Origin: Neopararhizobium haloflavum
Lineage (GTDB): Bacteria > Pseudomonadota > Alphaproteobacteria > Rhizobiales > Rhizobiaceae
Length of the DNA stretch: 64,000 bases
Assembly (NCBI RefSeq): GCF_002750855.1
Contig: NZ_NWUC01000003.1
Span: 1-64,000 of the forward strand
Direction: 5' to 3'
Each line of letters begins with the position of its first letter. Position 1 is the first letter of the stretch. The position numbers and the translations under genes were made by a program. The notes beneath the pieces are model-generated. The model was given only the letters and a program-made list of their open reading frames with translations. It made no database searches and had not been told where the DNA came from. This document shows positions 35,538 to 45,298 of the stretch, piece by piece.

Positions 35538-36371
35538 ATGCCTGGAATGATCGCCGCCCGCTCCGTTCTCTTCAATCTCGCCTTCTACCTCAATCTCATC
35601 GCTCGGATGATCGTCCTGTCGCCGTACTACTTCCTGGCGCCGAGACGAAAGGCCTGGTCGGTGCCCAAGAACTGGGTGCGTTCCAACCACTGGCTGATGG
35701 AAAGTCTTGTCGGAACGACCTTCGAGATCGAGGGGCTGGAGAACATTCCCGCTGGTGGCTTCATCCTCGCGCCGAAGCACCAATCGTTCTGGGACGCCTA
35801 CGCGCTGCTGCCGTGGATCCCCGACGCGGTCTACATTCTCAAGCGCGAACTGATGTGGATTCCGCTCTTCGGCTGGTATATCGCCAAGATGCGCATGATT
35901 CCGGTCAATCGCGGCGCGAGGGGCCGGGTCATGGCTCAGGTCATGGAGCGCACGCGGGCCGAGATGGCCAAGGGCCGCCAGCTGATCATCTATCCGGAAG
36001 GCACGCGGCGGTCGGCCGGGGCACCGCCGGATTACAAATACGGGATCGCGCGGATCTATGCGAATGTCGGCGTCCCCGTGGTGCCCGTCGTGATGCATCC
36101 CGGCCTTTTCTGGCCGCGCCGCAAGTTTCTGCGCTATCCAGGACACTTCAAGGTCAAGGTCTTGCCGCCGATTGCGCCGGGACTGGATCCTGACACCTTT
36201 CTGGAAACCCTGATCGCCCAGATGGAAGAAGAAAGCGACCGGTTGCTCGTCGAGACGATCGAGGCCAATCCGCATGTACCGCTGCCACCAACGGCGCGCA
36301 TTCGCTATGCGCAGCTGAGGGCCGCACAGCCGGCAAGCGGGCAGATACCCGCCCCTACTCCGACGCGCTAG
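35538..36371 (+). CDS. plsC: 1-acylglycerol-3-phosphate acyltransferase (PlsC family)
   Basis: This 277-residue membrane-associated acyltransferase makes phosphatidic acid. The catalytic HQSFWDAY (HX4D) is near residue 81, the phosphate-binding IYPEGTRR near 154, and an N-terminal hydrophobic helix is present. The C-terminal Pro/Ala tail overlaps the convergent chaC by 17 nt. Confidence 0.9.
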   Translation: MPGMIAARSVLFNLAFYLNLIARMIVLSPYYFLAPRRKAWSVPKNWVRSNHWLMESLVGTTFEIEGLENIPAGGFILAPKHQSFWDAYALLPWIPDAVYILKRELMWIPLFGWYIAKMRMIPVNRGARGRVMAQVMERTRAEMAKGRQLIIYPEGTRRSAGAPPDYKYGIARIYANVGVPVVPVVMHPGLFWPRRKFLRYPGHFKVKVLPPIAPGLDPDTFLETLIAQMEEESDRLLVETIEANPHVPLPPTARIRYAQLRAAQPASGQIPAPTPTR

Positions 36372-36894
36372 CGCCCGGCCTTTCGACCGCGCTCGCCACA
36401 CGTTCCAGCCAATGGTCGCGGATGTTCATCTGGTTGAGGTGATTGACGGTGTTGATCACATATTCCTCATTCGGCCCGGAGACGCCCACAGCACCGCAAA
36501 CCTGGCGAACAGCCTCCTCGGTGGACAGCGCCCCGGCATATTGCGCATGGCCACGATCGACGACGAAAGCCAGCGCCGGAACGCGGCGCCCGGACCTCAA
36601 TTGCAGCTGGACGTGCCGCTCCTTGTAGACATGCGTCACCAGTTCACGCGCGCGCAGATAGTCGACCACCTTGTCGGCGTGATCCATCTTGACCCGAAAT
36701 GCGATACCAAGACAGGAGCCACCCTTGTCCAGCCCCAGGACGAGGCCCGGCCGCTCCGGCGTGCCGCGGTGGACATGGGAGCGTACGCACAGCGCACGGT
36801 GGTATCCATATAGTCGCGCGTGGGACGCATCGACGTAGTCGAAGCCTGGCCGCCACATCAGCGAGCCGTAGCCAAAAACCCAAAATTCGTCCAT
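36355..36894 (-). CDS. chaC: Gamma-glutamylcyclotransferase, ChaC family
   Basis: This 179-residue enzyme cleaves glutathione to oxoproline and Cys-Gly. The substrate motif VFGYGSLMWRPGF is at residue 6, GYHRALCV near 30, and the catalytic glutamate region ARELVTHVYKER is present. ATG at 36894 gives the family N-terminus. It is divergent from the DUF2125 gene with 53 nt between starts. Confidence 0.9.
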   Translation of the reverse strand: MDEFWVFGYGSLMWRPGFDYVDASHARLYGYHRALCVRSHVHRGTPERPGLVLGLDKGGSCLGIAFRVKMDHADKVVDYLRARELVTHVYKERHVQLQLRSGRRVPALAFVVDRGHAQYAGALSTEEAVRQVCGAVGVSGPNEEYVINTVNHLNQMNIRDHWLERVASAVERPGASASE

Positions 36895-36947
36895 ATCGCC
36901 GCTCACGGTCGCCGCATGATTCACGAGGCGCACAATTGGAGATCGGC

Positions 36948-37952
36948 ATGGTGAGGTCAAGCACGGACGGAAGACGCAAACCATCGACGAAGCTCGTCGG
37001 CCTGGCCATCTTCATTCTCGCGGCCATCCTCTGCTATTCCGCCGTCTGGTACTACCTCGCCGATCAGCTCAAGGGGCGTGTGCAGGGTCTGATCGCCGAT
37101 CTTGCAGCTGAAGAGGTCGTCGCCAGTTGCGACGACCTGGAAGTCCGCGGCTATCCGTTCAGGCTTGGCGTTTTTTGCAGCCGCGTAACTGCCGACGGCG
37201 CACAGGAAGGCAGTGTTTCGGCCGCCTCGTTCAGGTCTGCGGCGCAAATCTATCGGCCGGGTCACATCGTTTCCGAACTGGACGGGCCGATGGAAGTTTC
37301 GCGCCCTGACGGAGAGAACGTCACCGCAGACTGGTCCTCGCTGCGGGCCAGCACCGTATTCGGAACATCCGGCCTTCAGCGTGCATCGATCGAGGGGCGC
37401 GACGTCGACGCGGCGATCAACAGCCCGGATATCGGCTCGGTCGGCTTCGATGCGTCAACGCTCGAAATGCATGGTCGTGCCAATGGTCCCGACCTCGACT
37501 TCGCCATACGGACGACCGGCGCGATACTGGAAAATCCGGCGTTGCCGGTCGACCTGCCGCAACTCGATCTCGTCGGAGAAGCGCAGATCACGAACGGCCG
37601 GGATTTCCTCAGCGGCCGGGCAATAGAGGTCGAGGCGCTTCGCGGCGCCAGCGGCCGGCTGACCAATGTCAGTGTCGTGCTGGATGGGGGAGCATCGCTT
37701 CGTTTGAGCGGCCCTTTCGCCTTCACCGAAAGCGGGCTGCTCAGCGGCGAATTCGATGTGGCGATCGATCAGCTCGAGATCTGGACAACGACGCTCAGCG
37801 AGTTGCTGCCGGGCGCGCGCAGCATGGTGCGCACGGCCGGTGGCCTGATGCAGTCGATGGGCGACGGCGAAAGTCTTTCGGTCACTCTGCAGGTGCGCGA
37901 AGGCCGGGTGGCCTTCGGCATTATCCCCATCGGTGAAATTCCACCGATCTGA
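36948..37952 (+). CDS. DUF2125 domain exported or anchored protein
   Basis: This 334-residue protein has an N-terminal membrane helix (about 17-38) and a long beta-rich DUF2125 region starting with DDLEVRGYPFRLGVFC and alternating RASIEGRDV/LEMHGRA-like strands. AsmA-like folds look similar. The function is unknown; it is probably an envelope protein. GGAG precedes the ATG. The stop lies 3 nt from the convergent dehydrogenase gene. Confidence 0.82.
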   Translation: MVRSSTDGRRKPSTKLVGLAIFILAAILCYSAVWYYLADQLKGRVQGLIADLAAEEVVASCDDLEVRGYPFRLGVFCSRVTADGAQEGSVSAASFRSAAQIYRPGHIVSELDGPMEVSRPDGENVTADWSSLRASTVFGTSGLQRASIEGRDVDAAINSPDIGSVGFDASTLEMHGRANGPDLDFAIRTTGAILENPALPVDLPQLDLVGEAQITNGRDFLSGRAIEVEALRGASGRLTNVSVVLDGGASLRLSGPFAFTESGLLSGEFDVAIDQLEIWTTTLSELLPGARSMVRTAGGLMQSMGDGESLSVTLQVREGRVAFGIIPIGEIPPI

Positions 37953-37955
37953 CAG

Positions 37956-38888
37956 CTACTCGGCCGGCGCCTTGCCCGCCTGTCGGCCGAAGTCCGGCAC
38001 ATCGACATCCTGACCCGCTTCGATGATCGAACGGCGGATCGCCCGTGTGCGATTGAAAAGGTCGAACAGCTTGTCGCCGTCGCCCCAGCGAATGGCCCGC
38101 TGAAGCGAGGCCAGGTCCTCCGAAAAGCGGGCCAGCATTTCCAGGATCGCATCCTTATTGTGCAGACAAACGTCGCGCCACATGGTGGGATCGGACGCGG
38201 CCAGACGAGTAAAGTCGCGAAAGCCCGAGGCCGAATATTTGATGACCTCCGATTTGGTCACCGTCTCGAGGTCGTCTGCCGTGCCGACGATATTGTAGGC
38301 GATGAGATGCGGCAGGTGCGAGACCATGGCGAGCACCATATCGTGATGCACCGGGTCCATGCTGTCGACATCCGACCCACAGGCGCGCCAGAAGGCTGCA
38401 AGACGTGCCATCGCGTCAGCATCGGTCCCCTCAAGCGGGGTGAGGATGCACCAGCGACCTTCGAAGAGTTCGGCAAAACCCGCGTCCGGGCCGGAGCGCT
38501 CGGTGCCGGCGATCGGGTGGCCGGGAATGAAATGCACATGAGACGGCAGATGGGGCCGCATCTGCTCGATGACGGATCCCTTGGTGGAACCGACATCCGT
38601 AACGATGGCGCCTTCTTTCAGGTCGCCGGCGATATCGCGGGCAACGCTTTCGGACGTGCCAACCGGAACCGATGCGATTACGAGATCAGCATCGCGCACC
38701 GCTTCGGCGTTGGACGTTGTGTAGCTGTCGCCGAGGTCCAGATGGTGCGCCTGTTCAAGCGTTTCGGAGGATCGGGTGGCGATCGCCAGATGGCGTGCGA
38801 GGCCCTCGCGTCGGATGACGCGTGCCAGTGAAGAGCCGATCAAGCCGATGCCTATCAGCGCGATCTTGTCAAAAATTATGGTCTGCAT
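37956..38888 (-). CDS. Prephenate/arogenate dehydrogenase (TyrA family)
   Basis: This 310-residue NAD(P)-dependent enzyme of tyrosine synthesis has the Rossmann motif ALIGIGLIGSSLAR near residue 10, DVGSTKGSV near 102 and the catalytic FIPGHPIAGTERSG near 125. No chorismate mutase or ACT domain is fused. It is co-directional with hisC (60 nt gap), the common alphaproteobacterial pair in which HisC also transaminates prephenate or hydroxyphenylpyruvate. Confidence 0.92.
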   Translation of the reverse strand: MQTIIFDKIALIGIGLIGSSLARVIRREGLARHLAIATRSSETLEQAHHLDLGDSYTTSNAEAVRDADLVIASVPVGTSESVARDIAGDLKEGAIVTDVGSTKGSVIEQMRPHLPSHVHFIPGHPIAGTERSGPDAGFAELFEGRWCILTPLEGTDADAMARLAAFWRACGSDVDSMDPVHHDMVLAMVSHLPHLIAYNIVGTADDLETVTKSEVIKYSASGFRDFTRLAASDPTMWRDVCLHNKDAILEMLARFSEDLASLQRAIRWGDGDKLFDLFNRTRAIRRSIIEAGQDVDVPDFGRQAGKAPAE

Positions 38889-38948
38889 GGAATCCAGTCG
38901 TTTCCGCATCCCGCTGCGGAGACCTTCGTCTCGCCGTCGTGGACGCTA

Positions 38949-40079
38949 TTATCTCAGGAATTGCTTGAGAGCGTCGATGACGCCCTGGTTCGCTTCGGCC
39001 GATCCGATGGTCATACGCAGCGCGTTGGGGAAGCCGTACCCCGTGACGCGCCTGAGGATATAGCCGCGGGCGGTCAGATAGGCGTCGGCTTGCTCGGCCT
39101 GCTTGCCGGGCGTTTCGGGAAAGTGGATAAGCACGAAATTGCCGACCGATGGCGTGACCGTCAGTCCAAGACCCTCGATCGCCTCGGTCACCTTGACCAG
39201 CCATTCATGATTGTGCGCCAGGGCGCGGTCGATGTGTGCGCGATCGCGAACCGCCGCCGCACCGGCGGCGATTGCCGCCGCGTTGACGTTGAACGGACCG
39301 CGAACCCGGTTGACGGCGTCGACGATCGCCGCCGGCGCGTACATCCAGCCGATCCTGAGGCCGGCCAGCCCGTAGATCTTGGAAAATGTCCGGGTCATCA
39401 CGACGTTCCGGTTGCCCGACACGAGTTCGATGCCGGATTCATAGTCGTTGCGACGAACATATTCGGCATAGGCAGCGTCGAGAACCAGAATGACATGGGG
39501 CGGCAGACCTGCATGGAGGCGGCGCACCGCCTCTGCCGGAAGGTATGTCCCGGTCGGGTTGTTCGGATTGGCCAGGAAGACGATCCGTGTGCGCTCCGTG
39601 ACGGCAGCAAGGATTGCGTCGACATCAGCCGTCAGATCGGTTTCGGACACGACAACAGGCGTCGCGCCGGCGGCCATGATCTGTATCTTGTAAACGAGAA
39701 AGCCGTGCTCGGTGAATATTCCCTCATCGCCAGCGCTCAGGTAGGTCTGGCACAGAAGGCCGAGAAGTTCATCCGAGCCATTGCCGCACAGGATGTTCGC
39801 GGGATTGAGGCCATGAATCTCGGCGATCGCCTCGCGCAACTTCGTGGCGGCGCCGTCGGGATAGACTTCGAGATGGGAAAGGACATTGGCCAGCGCGTCG
39901 CTCACCTTGGGGCTGGCGCCAAGCGGGGTCTCGTTCGAGGAGAGCTTGTGCACCTTGGCAACTCCGGGAGCGGACTCCTTGCCGGGGACATAGGCGGCGA
40001 TGTCCATCACGCCCTTGTTCGGCCAGGGAGCGGTGTTTGCAGGGTTCGCAGTCAGGGCATTCTCGGCAGCGGCAGTCAT
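38949..40079 (-). CDS. hisC: Histidinol-phosphate aminotransferase
   Basis: This 376-residue class I/II PLP aminotransferase has the PLP lysine in [17 protein letters not shown] near residue 229, [11 protein letters not shown] near 162 and [12 protein letters not shown] near 46. It works in histidine synthesis and probably also aromatic amino acids, given the neighbouring dehydrogenase. ATG at 40079 follows a GGAAAG ribosome site. It is divergent from metX. Confidence 0.93.
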   Translation of the reverse strand: MTAAAENALTANPANTAPWPNKGVMDIAAYVPGKESAPGVAKVHKLSSNETPLGASPKVSDALANVLSHLEVYPDGAATKLREAIAEIHGLNPANILCGNGSDELLGLLCQTYLSAGDEGIFTEHGFLVYKIQIMAAGATPVVVSETDLTADVDAILAAVTERTRIVFLANPNNPTGTYLPAEAVRRLHAGLPPHVILVLDAAYAEYVRRNDYESGIELVSGNRNVVMTRTFSKIYGLAGLRIGWMYAPAAIVDAVNRVRGPFNVNAAAIAAGAAAVRDRAHIDRALAHNHEWLVKVTEAIEGLGLTVTPSVGNFVLIHFPETPGKQAEQADAYLTARGYILRRVTGYGFPNALRMTIGSAEANQGVIDALKQFLR

Positions 40080-40230
40080 CTCGCGGCTTTCCAATGAACG
40101 AAAAACCTCGCCGGAATATCGGCTGGCGCACGAAAAGTCGAGAGCATCGACATTGCCGGTGAAGTTGGGCTACCACCGACCGCCCGCTCGCCAACGCTTG
40201 ATCCTTCGCAGCGACATCGGCCTTGAGGGA

Positions 40231-40259
40231 TTGACAGCGCCGATCACGCGACCATACCT
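40231..40259 (+). promoter_or_regulatory. Sigma-70-type promoter of metX
   Basis: TTGACA (40231-40236), 17-nt spacer and ATACCT (40254-40259) lie 43 nt before the metX ATG. Transcription would start near 40266, giving a leader of about 36 nt. GATCCTTCGC at 40200-40209 and GCGAAGGATC at 40284-40293 form a perfect 10-bp inverted repeat flanking this promoter; the right arm covers the metX ribosome site. Confidence 0.65.
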
Positions 40260-40301
40260 CTCGGCTCCGCTTCAGCGGCGGACGCGAAGGATCGAAAGCA
40301 G

Positions 40302-41477
40302 ATGAAAAGCAGCGCCAATACGGTGGTCAATGCCGGTTCGGAGGCGGTAACGCCCTCGAGCGAGGTTGCGCGCTTTGACGAGACGCAGCCTTTGCAACTG
40401 GACGCGGGAGTCGAACTGGCTCCTTTCCAGATCGCCTACTGCACCTACGGCACGCTGAACGCCGACAAGTCGAACGCGATTCTCATTTGTCACGCGCTGA
40501 CGGGCGATCAATATTGCGCGAGCACGCATCCCGTGACGGGCAAGCCCGGCTGGTGGGAGGTCCTCATCGGTCCCGGAAAGCCGATCGACACGGACAGGTA
40601 TTTCGTCATCTGCTCCAACGTTATCGGTGGCTGTCTCGGGACGACCGGGCCGGCCTCGCCCAATCCCGCCACGGGCCAGCCTTTCGCGCTCGACCTTTCC
40701 GTCGTGACCATAAGGGATATGGTCCGGGCGCAGGCGATGCTCGTCGACCGGTTCGGCATCGATCAGCTCTTTTCCGTGATCGGCGGATCGATGGGCGGCA
40801 TGCAGGTGCTGCAATGGGCCTCAAGCTATCCCGAACGCGTCTTCACGGCAGTGCCGATCGCGACCGGCGCCCGGCACACCTCGCAGAACATCGCCTTTCA
40901 TGAAGTCGGGCGTCAGGCCATCATCGCCGATCCGGACTGGCGGCAGGGCCGCTATCTGGAGAAGGGGACGCGCCCATCCAAGGGGCTTGCCGTTGCGCGC
41001 ATGGCCGCCCACGTCACCTATCTCTCGGAAGCCGCGCTGCACCGCAAGTTCGGTCGCAATCTGCAGGACCGCGATGTTCCCTCGTTCGGCTTCGACGCCG
41101 ACTTCCAGATCGAGAGCTACCTGCGACACCAGGGAATGAGTTTCGTCGATCGCTTCGATGCGAATTCCTATCTCTACATGACGCGGGCGATGGACTATTT
41201 CGACCTGGCCGCCGATCATGACGGGCAACTGGCCGAGGCATTTCGCGGTACACGCACCCGGTTCTGCCTTGTCTCCTTCACTTCCGACTGGCTGTTTCCC
41301 ACCGGCGAGAACCGCGCCATCGTCCATGCGCTCAACGCGACAGGCGCATCCGTCTCCTTCGTCGAGATCGAGACCGACAAGGGCCATGACGCCTTCCTGC
41401 TCGACGAACCCGAGATGTATGCCACGATCAGCGGCTTCCTGATGTCGGCCGCGAAGGCACGGGGGCTTGCCAGATGA
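40302..41477 (+). CDS. metX: Homoserine O-acetyltransferase (or succinyltransferase), MetX
   Basis: This 391-residue alpha/beta-hydrolase-fold enzyme activates homoserine for methionine synthesis. The nucleophile is in [12 protein letters not shown] near residue 163, the aspartate in [11 protein letters not shown] near 328 and the histidine in KGHDAFLL near 361. Recent family work shows many MetX use succinyl-CoA, so the acyl donor is not certain. It overlaps metW by 4 nt (ATGA). Confidence 0.93.
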   Translation: MKSSANTVVNAGSEAVTPSSEVARFDETQPLQLDAGVELAPFQIAYCTYGTLNADKSNAILICHALTGDQYCASTHPVTGKPGWWEVLIGPGKPIDTDRYFVICSNVIGGCLGTTGPASPNPATGQPFALDLSVVTIRDMVRAQAMLVDRFGIDQLFSVIGGSMGGMQVLQWASSYPERVFTAVPIATGARHTSQNIAFHEVGRQAIIADPDWRQGRYLEKGTRPSKGLAVARMAAHVTYLSEAALHRKFGRNLQDRDVPSFGFDADFQIESYLRHQGMSFVDRFDANSYLYMTRAMDYFDLAADHDGQLAEAFRGTRTRFCLVSFTSDWLFPTGENRAIVHALNATGASVSFVEIETDKGHDAFLLDEPEMYATISGFLMSAAKARGLAR

Positions 41478-42088
41478 GCGTCAACAGCACGCAGCGTGTC
41501 GATTTCCAAGTGATCGCCGATCTGGTGGCAGAAGGCGCGCGCGTCCTCGACATCGGTTCGGGCGACGGCTCCTTGCTCGAACTTCTTGCAGCCGAGCGCG
41601 GCATCGACGGGCGTGGCATAGAATTGTCGCAGCAGGGGGTGAACGAGTGTGTGGCCCGTGGTCTTTCCGTCATCCAGGGCGATGCGGACCACGACCTCGT
41701 CTATTATCCCGACGAGAGCTTCGACTACGTCATTCTGTCCCAGACTATCCAGGCGACCCACAATCCCAAGATCGTACTGAAGGAACTCCTCAGGATCGGA
41801 CGCTATGCCATCGTCTCCTTCCCGAATTTCGGGCACTGGCGCGTCAGGCTCTCGCTGCTTTTCGGCGGGCAGATGCCGGTGACGAAGGACCTGCCCTATT
41901 CGTGGTACGATACGCCCAACATCCATTTCTGTACGCTGCAGGACTTCGTCCGGCTGACCGAAGAGGTCGGAGCCAAGATCGAGCGGGCAGAAGCACTGGA
42001 TGCCTCCGGCCAGAAAATCGCCGTTTCCCTGCCCTGGTCACTTTGGAACCTTTTTGGCCAACAGGCCGTCTTCCTGCTGAGACGCTGA
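41474..42088 (+). CDS. metW: MetW, methionine biosynthesis partner
   Basis: This 204-residue class I methyltransferase-fold protein has the glycine motif [15 protein letters not shown] near residue 24, then [16 protein letters not shown] and [11 protein letters not shown]. MetW is translationally coupled to MetX and is needed for homoserine acyltransfer in Proteobacteria; its own methyltransfer activity is unclear. Confidence 0.92.
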   Translation: MSVNSTQRVDFQVIADLVAEGARVLDIGSGDGSLLELLAAERGIDGRGIELSQQGVNECVARGLSVIQGDADHDLVYYPDESFDYVILSQTIQATHNPKIVLKELLRIGRYAIVSFPNFGHWRVRLSLLFGGQMPVTKDLPYSWYDTPNIHFCTLQDFVRLTEEVGAKIERAEALDASGQKIAVSLPWSLWNLFGQQAVFLLRR

Positions 42089-42097
42089 TCGCTTGTC

Positions 42098-42880
42098 TTA
42101 CGGCTCGCCGATGCGCCTGGCCTTTGCGGCGCGTTGGCGCGGCAATGCACGCCCGGCCCGCACGCCTTGCGGCGCCAGAACCGGTACGAAGACGCGGCGC
42201 GAAGCGCGCGCCGTGACAGGCAGACCCTGATAGAGTCTTTTCTGCGCCTCGATGACGATCACACCCGAGAAAACCGGCCAGAGCCTGCGCCCGAGCCGCT
42301 CAATCGCCATCCTCATCCGCATCATCGACTTGCGCCTCGAGGGCGGGAAGAAAAGCGCCTCGGAGACCGGACCGGGCGTGAAGTTTGTTTCCCGCAACAG
42401 CCGCGTGACCTGGCCGCGCGAATAGGGCCTCCCGGCTCCGAAGGGCGTGTTGTCGAAACGGGCCCACAGGCCGCGACGGTTGGGCACCACGATGACCAGC
42501 CGCCCGTTGGGCGCCAGCACCCGCCACATCTCCTTCAACGTCTCTTGTGGATTTTCCGCAAATTCCAGCGAATGAACCATCAGGATGCGGTCCAGCGATG
42601 CATCGGGCAGCGGCAGTTCCTCATCAAAGACCAGAGCAGTGGCGGACGGCTCACCGATCGGCCAGTTCACCGCCCCCTGCCCCGCAGCCATGAATGCCAA
42701 TGTGCGCTCGGTATCGGCACGAAACCGATCAAGATAAGGCAGGGCATAGCCAAGGCCCAACAATCGCTCATTGCCGACGGAAACCCACATGCCGGTTAGG
42801 GCCATGGCAATGGCCTGCGATGCCGCAAGGCCGAGCGGCGAGTGATAAAACTGGCGTAAATCAACGATGTCGACGCTCAT
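42098..42880 (-). CDS. Class I SAM-dependent methyltransferase
   Basis: This 260-residue protein has a reduced methyltransferase core: LPLPDASLDRILMVHSLEFAENP near residue 88 and VLAPNGRLVIVVPNRRG near 122. The glycine-rich SAM motif I (GLGYALPYLDRF) is atypical. The C-terminus is Arg/Ala-rich. It neighbours glyoxalase genes in related bacteria. The substrate is unknown. Confidence 0.8.
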   Translation of the reverse strand: MSVDIVDLRQFYHSPLGLAASQAIAMALTGMWVSVGNERLLGLGYALPYLDRFRADTERTLAFMAAGQGAVNWPIGEPSATALVFDEELPLPDASLDRILMVHSLEFAENPQETLKEMWRVLAPNGRLVIVVPNRRGLWARFDNTPFGAGRPYSRGQVTRLLRETNFTPGPVSEALFFPPSRRKSMMRMRMAIERLGRRLWPVFSGVIVIEAQKRLYQGLPVTARASRRVFVPVLAPQGVRAGRALPRQRAAKARRIGEP

Positions 42881-43045
42881 TTCGGGACCGTAGCAGCGCG
42901 GCAGCGGACATCAAGCGATTTGCGACTGCGTCGAACTGCCCCGCCCTGCCCCAGGCTTGCCACGCCAGCGGCCCGATATGGGCCAATTGTCGGAGCACTC
43001 TGAAGATCAGGGACGACCATGTTTGCCCGATGGAGGCACCCAGCC

Positions 43046-43480
43046 ATGATGAAACCCATCCTGATCGTCGAGCACGGCGAGGAACCCGCAGCCGCCCGCT
43101 TCTACGAACGCGCCTTCGGCGCGTCGATCGTCGAGATCCACCGGCTGCGCGATGGTACGCCGTTTTCCTACCAGATGCGCATCGGGGAACAGGTCTTCGG
43201 TGTATCCGGCGCCAATCCACGCCGGCAGGCCGATGAAGTACCGACCGGACCCAAGTCGCCAGAATTTCTCGGTGCCTCCACCTGCCTCATGACGCTCGCC
43301 GTCGGCGATGTCGGTGCTATCGTCGACAAGGCCGAAACAGCTGGCGCGACCGTTCGCGTGCGTCCGACAATCGCCGTCCATGGCGGGCTGGCCAGCAGCA
43401 TCGTCGACCCCTTCGGACATCTTTGGAATGTCTATGAGGCCGCCGAAATGCGACACCATGAGAATCAGGCTGCGGCGTAA
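43046..43480 (+). CDS. VOC/glyoxalase-like protein
   Basis: This 144-residue VOC-fold protein related to PhnB/glyoxalase-type lyases shows ARFYERAFGASIVE near residue 16, DKAETAGATV and the closing IVDPFGHLWNV. The substrate is not predictable. GGAGG lies 9 nt before ATG 43046. It precedes gloB by 75 nt, suggesting a shared theme of aldehyde detoxification. Confidence 0.82.
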   Translation: MMKPILIVEHGEEPAAARFYERAFGASIVEIHRLRDGTPFSYQMRIGEQVFGVSGANPRRQADEVPTGPKSPEFLGASTCLMTLAVGDVGAIVDKAETAGATVRVRPTIAVHGGLASSIVDPFGHLWNVYEAAEMRHHENQAAA

Positions 43481-43555
43481 GGCGCGTCATGCATCCCTCT
43501 TGAACCCGGCCGGCGGATAAGCACATTGGGCCGACTGGGAAAAAGAGGAGAGCTG

Positions 43556-44326
43556 ATGGCACCCCTTCAAATAGAACTGTTCATGTGCCGGACCGACAAT
43601 TTCGGCGTTCTGATGCACGACCCCGAAACCGGGGAGACGGCGTCGATCGACGCGCCGGAAGAAGAGCCGATCCGCATCGCGCTCAACGACAAGGGCTGGC
43701 CGCTCACACACATCCTGACGACCCACCGTCACGGCGACCACATCGAAGGCAATGTCAATCTGAAGCAACGCTTCGGCGCCACCATCATCGGCCCGCAGTC
43801 GGAAGCGGACCGCATTCCCGGTATCGACCGGACCGTAAAGGATGGAGACCGGTTCACATTCGCCGGACGTCCCGTCGACGTCATCGCGACGCCGGGTCAT
43901 ACGATGGGCCACGTCTGCTATCATCTGCCGCAAGACAAGCTGCTCTTTTCCGCCGACACCTTGTTTGCACTTGGTTGCGGTCGCGTTTTCGAAGGAACGG
44001 CTGACGATATGTGGACGTCGCTGCAAAGGCTCATCGCCTTGCCGGACGATACGACCGTCTATTTCGGCCATGAATATACGCTGGCCAATGCTCGGTTTGC
44101 GGTCACCGTCGATCCGGACAACCAACAGTTGGCTGATCGGCTTGCCGAGATCGAGACGCTAAGAGCGGATGGACGGCCCACGGCTCCGACCACGCTCGGT
44201 ATCGAGAAGGCGACCAACCCCTTTTTGCGGCCCGGCGACGCGGGGATTCGCAAAACGCTGGGCATGCAGGATGCGAGCGACGTGGATGTCTTCGCCGAAA
44301 TCCGCGGCCGCAAGGACCGCTTCTAG
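43556..44326 (+). CDS. gloB: Hydroxyacylglutathione hydrolase (glyoxalase II)
   Basis: This 256-residue metallo-beta-lactamase-fold enzyme cleaves S-lactoylglutathione. The binuclear metal motif [11 protein letters not shown] is near residue 56, the next ligand in [12 protein letters not shown] near 112, [17 protein letters not shown] near 130 and [10 protein letters not shown] near 170. GAGGAG lies before ATG 43556. Confidence 0.93.
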   Translation: MAPLQIELFMCRTDNFGVLMHDPETGETASIDAPEEEPIRIALNDKGWPLTHILTTHRHGDHIEGNVNLKQRFGATIIGPQSEADRIPGIDRTVKDGDRFTFAGRPVDVIATPGHTMGHVCYHLPQDKLLFSADTLFALGCGRVFEGTADDMWTSLQRLIALPDDTTVYFGHEYTLANARFAVTVDPDNQQLADRLAEIETLRADGRPTAPTTLGIEKATNPFLRPGDAGIRKTLGMQDASDVDVFAEIRGRKDRF

Positions 44327-44339
44327 CGCTCTTCGTGGG

Positions 44340-45221
44340 CTACATGGAGCCGTTCCGCCGATCGGCGAAGATGAGGTTCTTGGCGGCGAGGGCAGCGCCG
44401 CCTGTGATGAGCAGACATGCTATGGCGATACGCCAGGAAGGCTCGCCATAGCCAAAAAGGATGAGGATCACCGTGGACAGGAGCGGCGCTGCGTAGCTCG
44501 ATGCGCCGAGAACCTGGATGTCGCCATTCTTCACGCCATAGTCCCACACGTAGAAGGCGCCACCGACCGGCCCCAGTCCGAGGCCGAGCACTGCTAGCCA
44601 TTCCATCGGTCCTGCTGGCCAAACGGTCTGTTCCAGCAGTACGTGACACAGCAGCGAAAGAAGGGCGGCGGCCAGGCAAAAGCCGGTGACCGCATCCGTC
44701 GGAACGCTGCCGAAGCGCCGCGACAGCAGAGAATAAGCGGCCCAGGTGAATGCGCAGAGAAGTGCCATCGAGTAGCCAAAGCCGTAGGCACTGTCGAAGC
44801 TCATCCCTCCACGCGCGATGATCAGCGCCGTTCCCAAAAGCCCCGCGAGCACACCCGCGACATGATTCCATACCAGTTTTTCGCCAGGCAGAAGCGCGGA
44901 ACCAACAACGATCAGCAGCGGCCAGAGGTAGGCGATCAACCCCGCCTCGACAGCCGGAGCATTTCTGAGCGCGGTGAAGTACAGGAAGTGATAGCCGAAC
45001 AGCCCGCCGACGCCGACGAGCCAGACTGGCAAGGGCTGACGCAGAGCGACGCGCCGTTCGGGGTGGCGCATCAGAAAGACAACGCCGATGGCCCCTCCGA
45101 CGAGGAAGCACATCGCGGCCAGTTGAAATGGTGGGACGGTTCCCGACGCAGCCGTGAAGAGCGCGAGGAACGACCACATGAGGATGGCGGTGAAGCCGAT
45201 TGCCGTGGCCCTGATTTCCAT
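44340..45221 (-). CDS. EamA/DMT-family exporter, YddG-like
   Basis: This 293-residue inner-membrane transporter has ten predicted helices in two EamA repeats. The overall pattern (AIGFTAILMWSFLALF start, NAPAVEAGLIAYLWPLLIV, GSSYAAPLLST-type second repeat) resembles the aromatic amino acid exporter YddG. ATG at 45221 follows GAAGGGG. The substrate is inferred only. Confidence 0.85.
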   Translation of the reverse strand: MEIRATAIGFTAILMWSFLALFTAASGTVPPFQLAAMCFLVGGAIGVVFLMRHPERRVALRQPLPVWLVGVGGLFGYHFLYFTALRNAPAVEAGLIAYLWPLLIVVGSALLPGEKLVWNHVAGVLAGLLGTALIIARGGMSFDSAYGFGYSMALLCAFTWAAYSLLSRRFGSVPTDAVTGFCLAAALLSLLCHVLLEQTVWPAGPMEWLAVLGLGLGPVGGAFYVWDYGVKNGDIQVLGASSYAAPLLSTVILILFGYGEPSWRIAIACLLITGGAALAAKNLIFADRRNGSM

Positions 45222-45298
45222 CTTGCCCCTTCGCAGCAACTATTCCACGTCGTCAACGACGGGTCTGTGCGAGGGTTAGCGAGCCGCGACTCTCATCG

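Noticed and set aside
40095-40301. SAM-II riboswitch upstream of metX
   Set aside because: SAM-II is common before metX in Alphaproteobacteria, but the conserved loop sequences (GATTT, TTGCA, GCTAAA near the start) are absent; only a normal promoter and an inverted repeat are seen.
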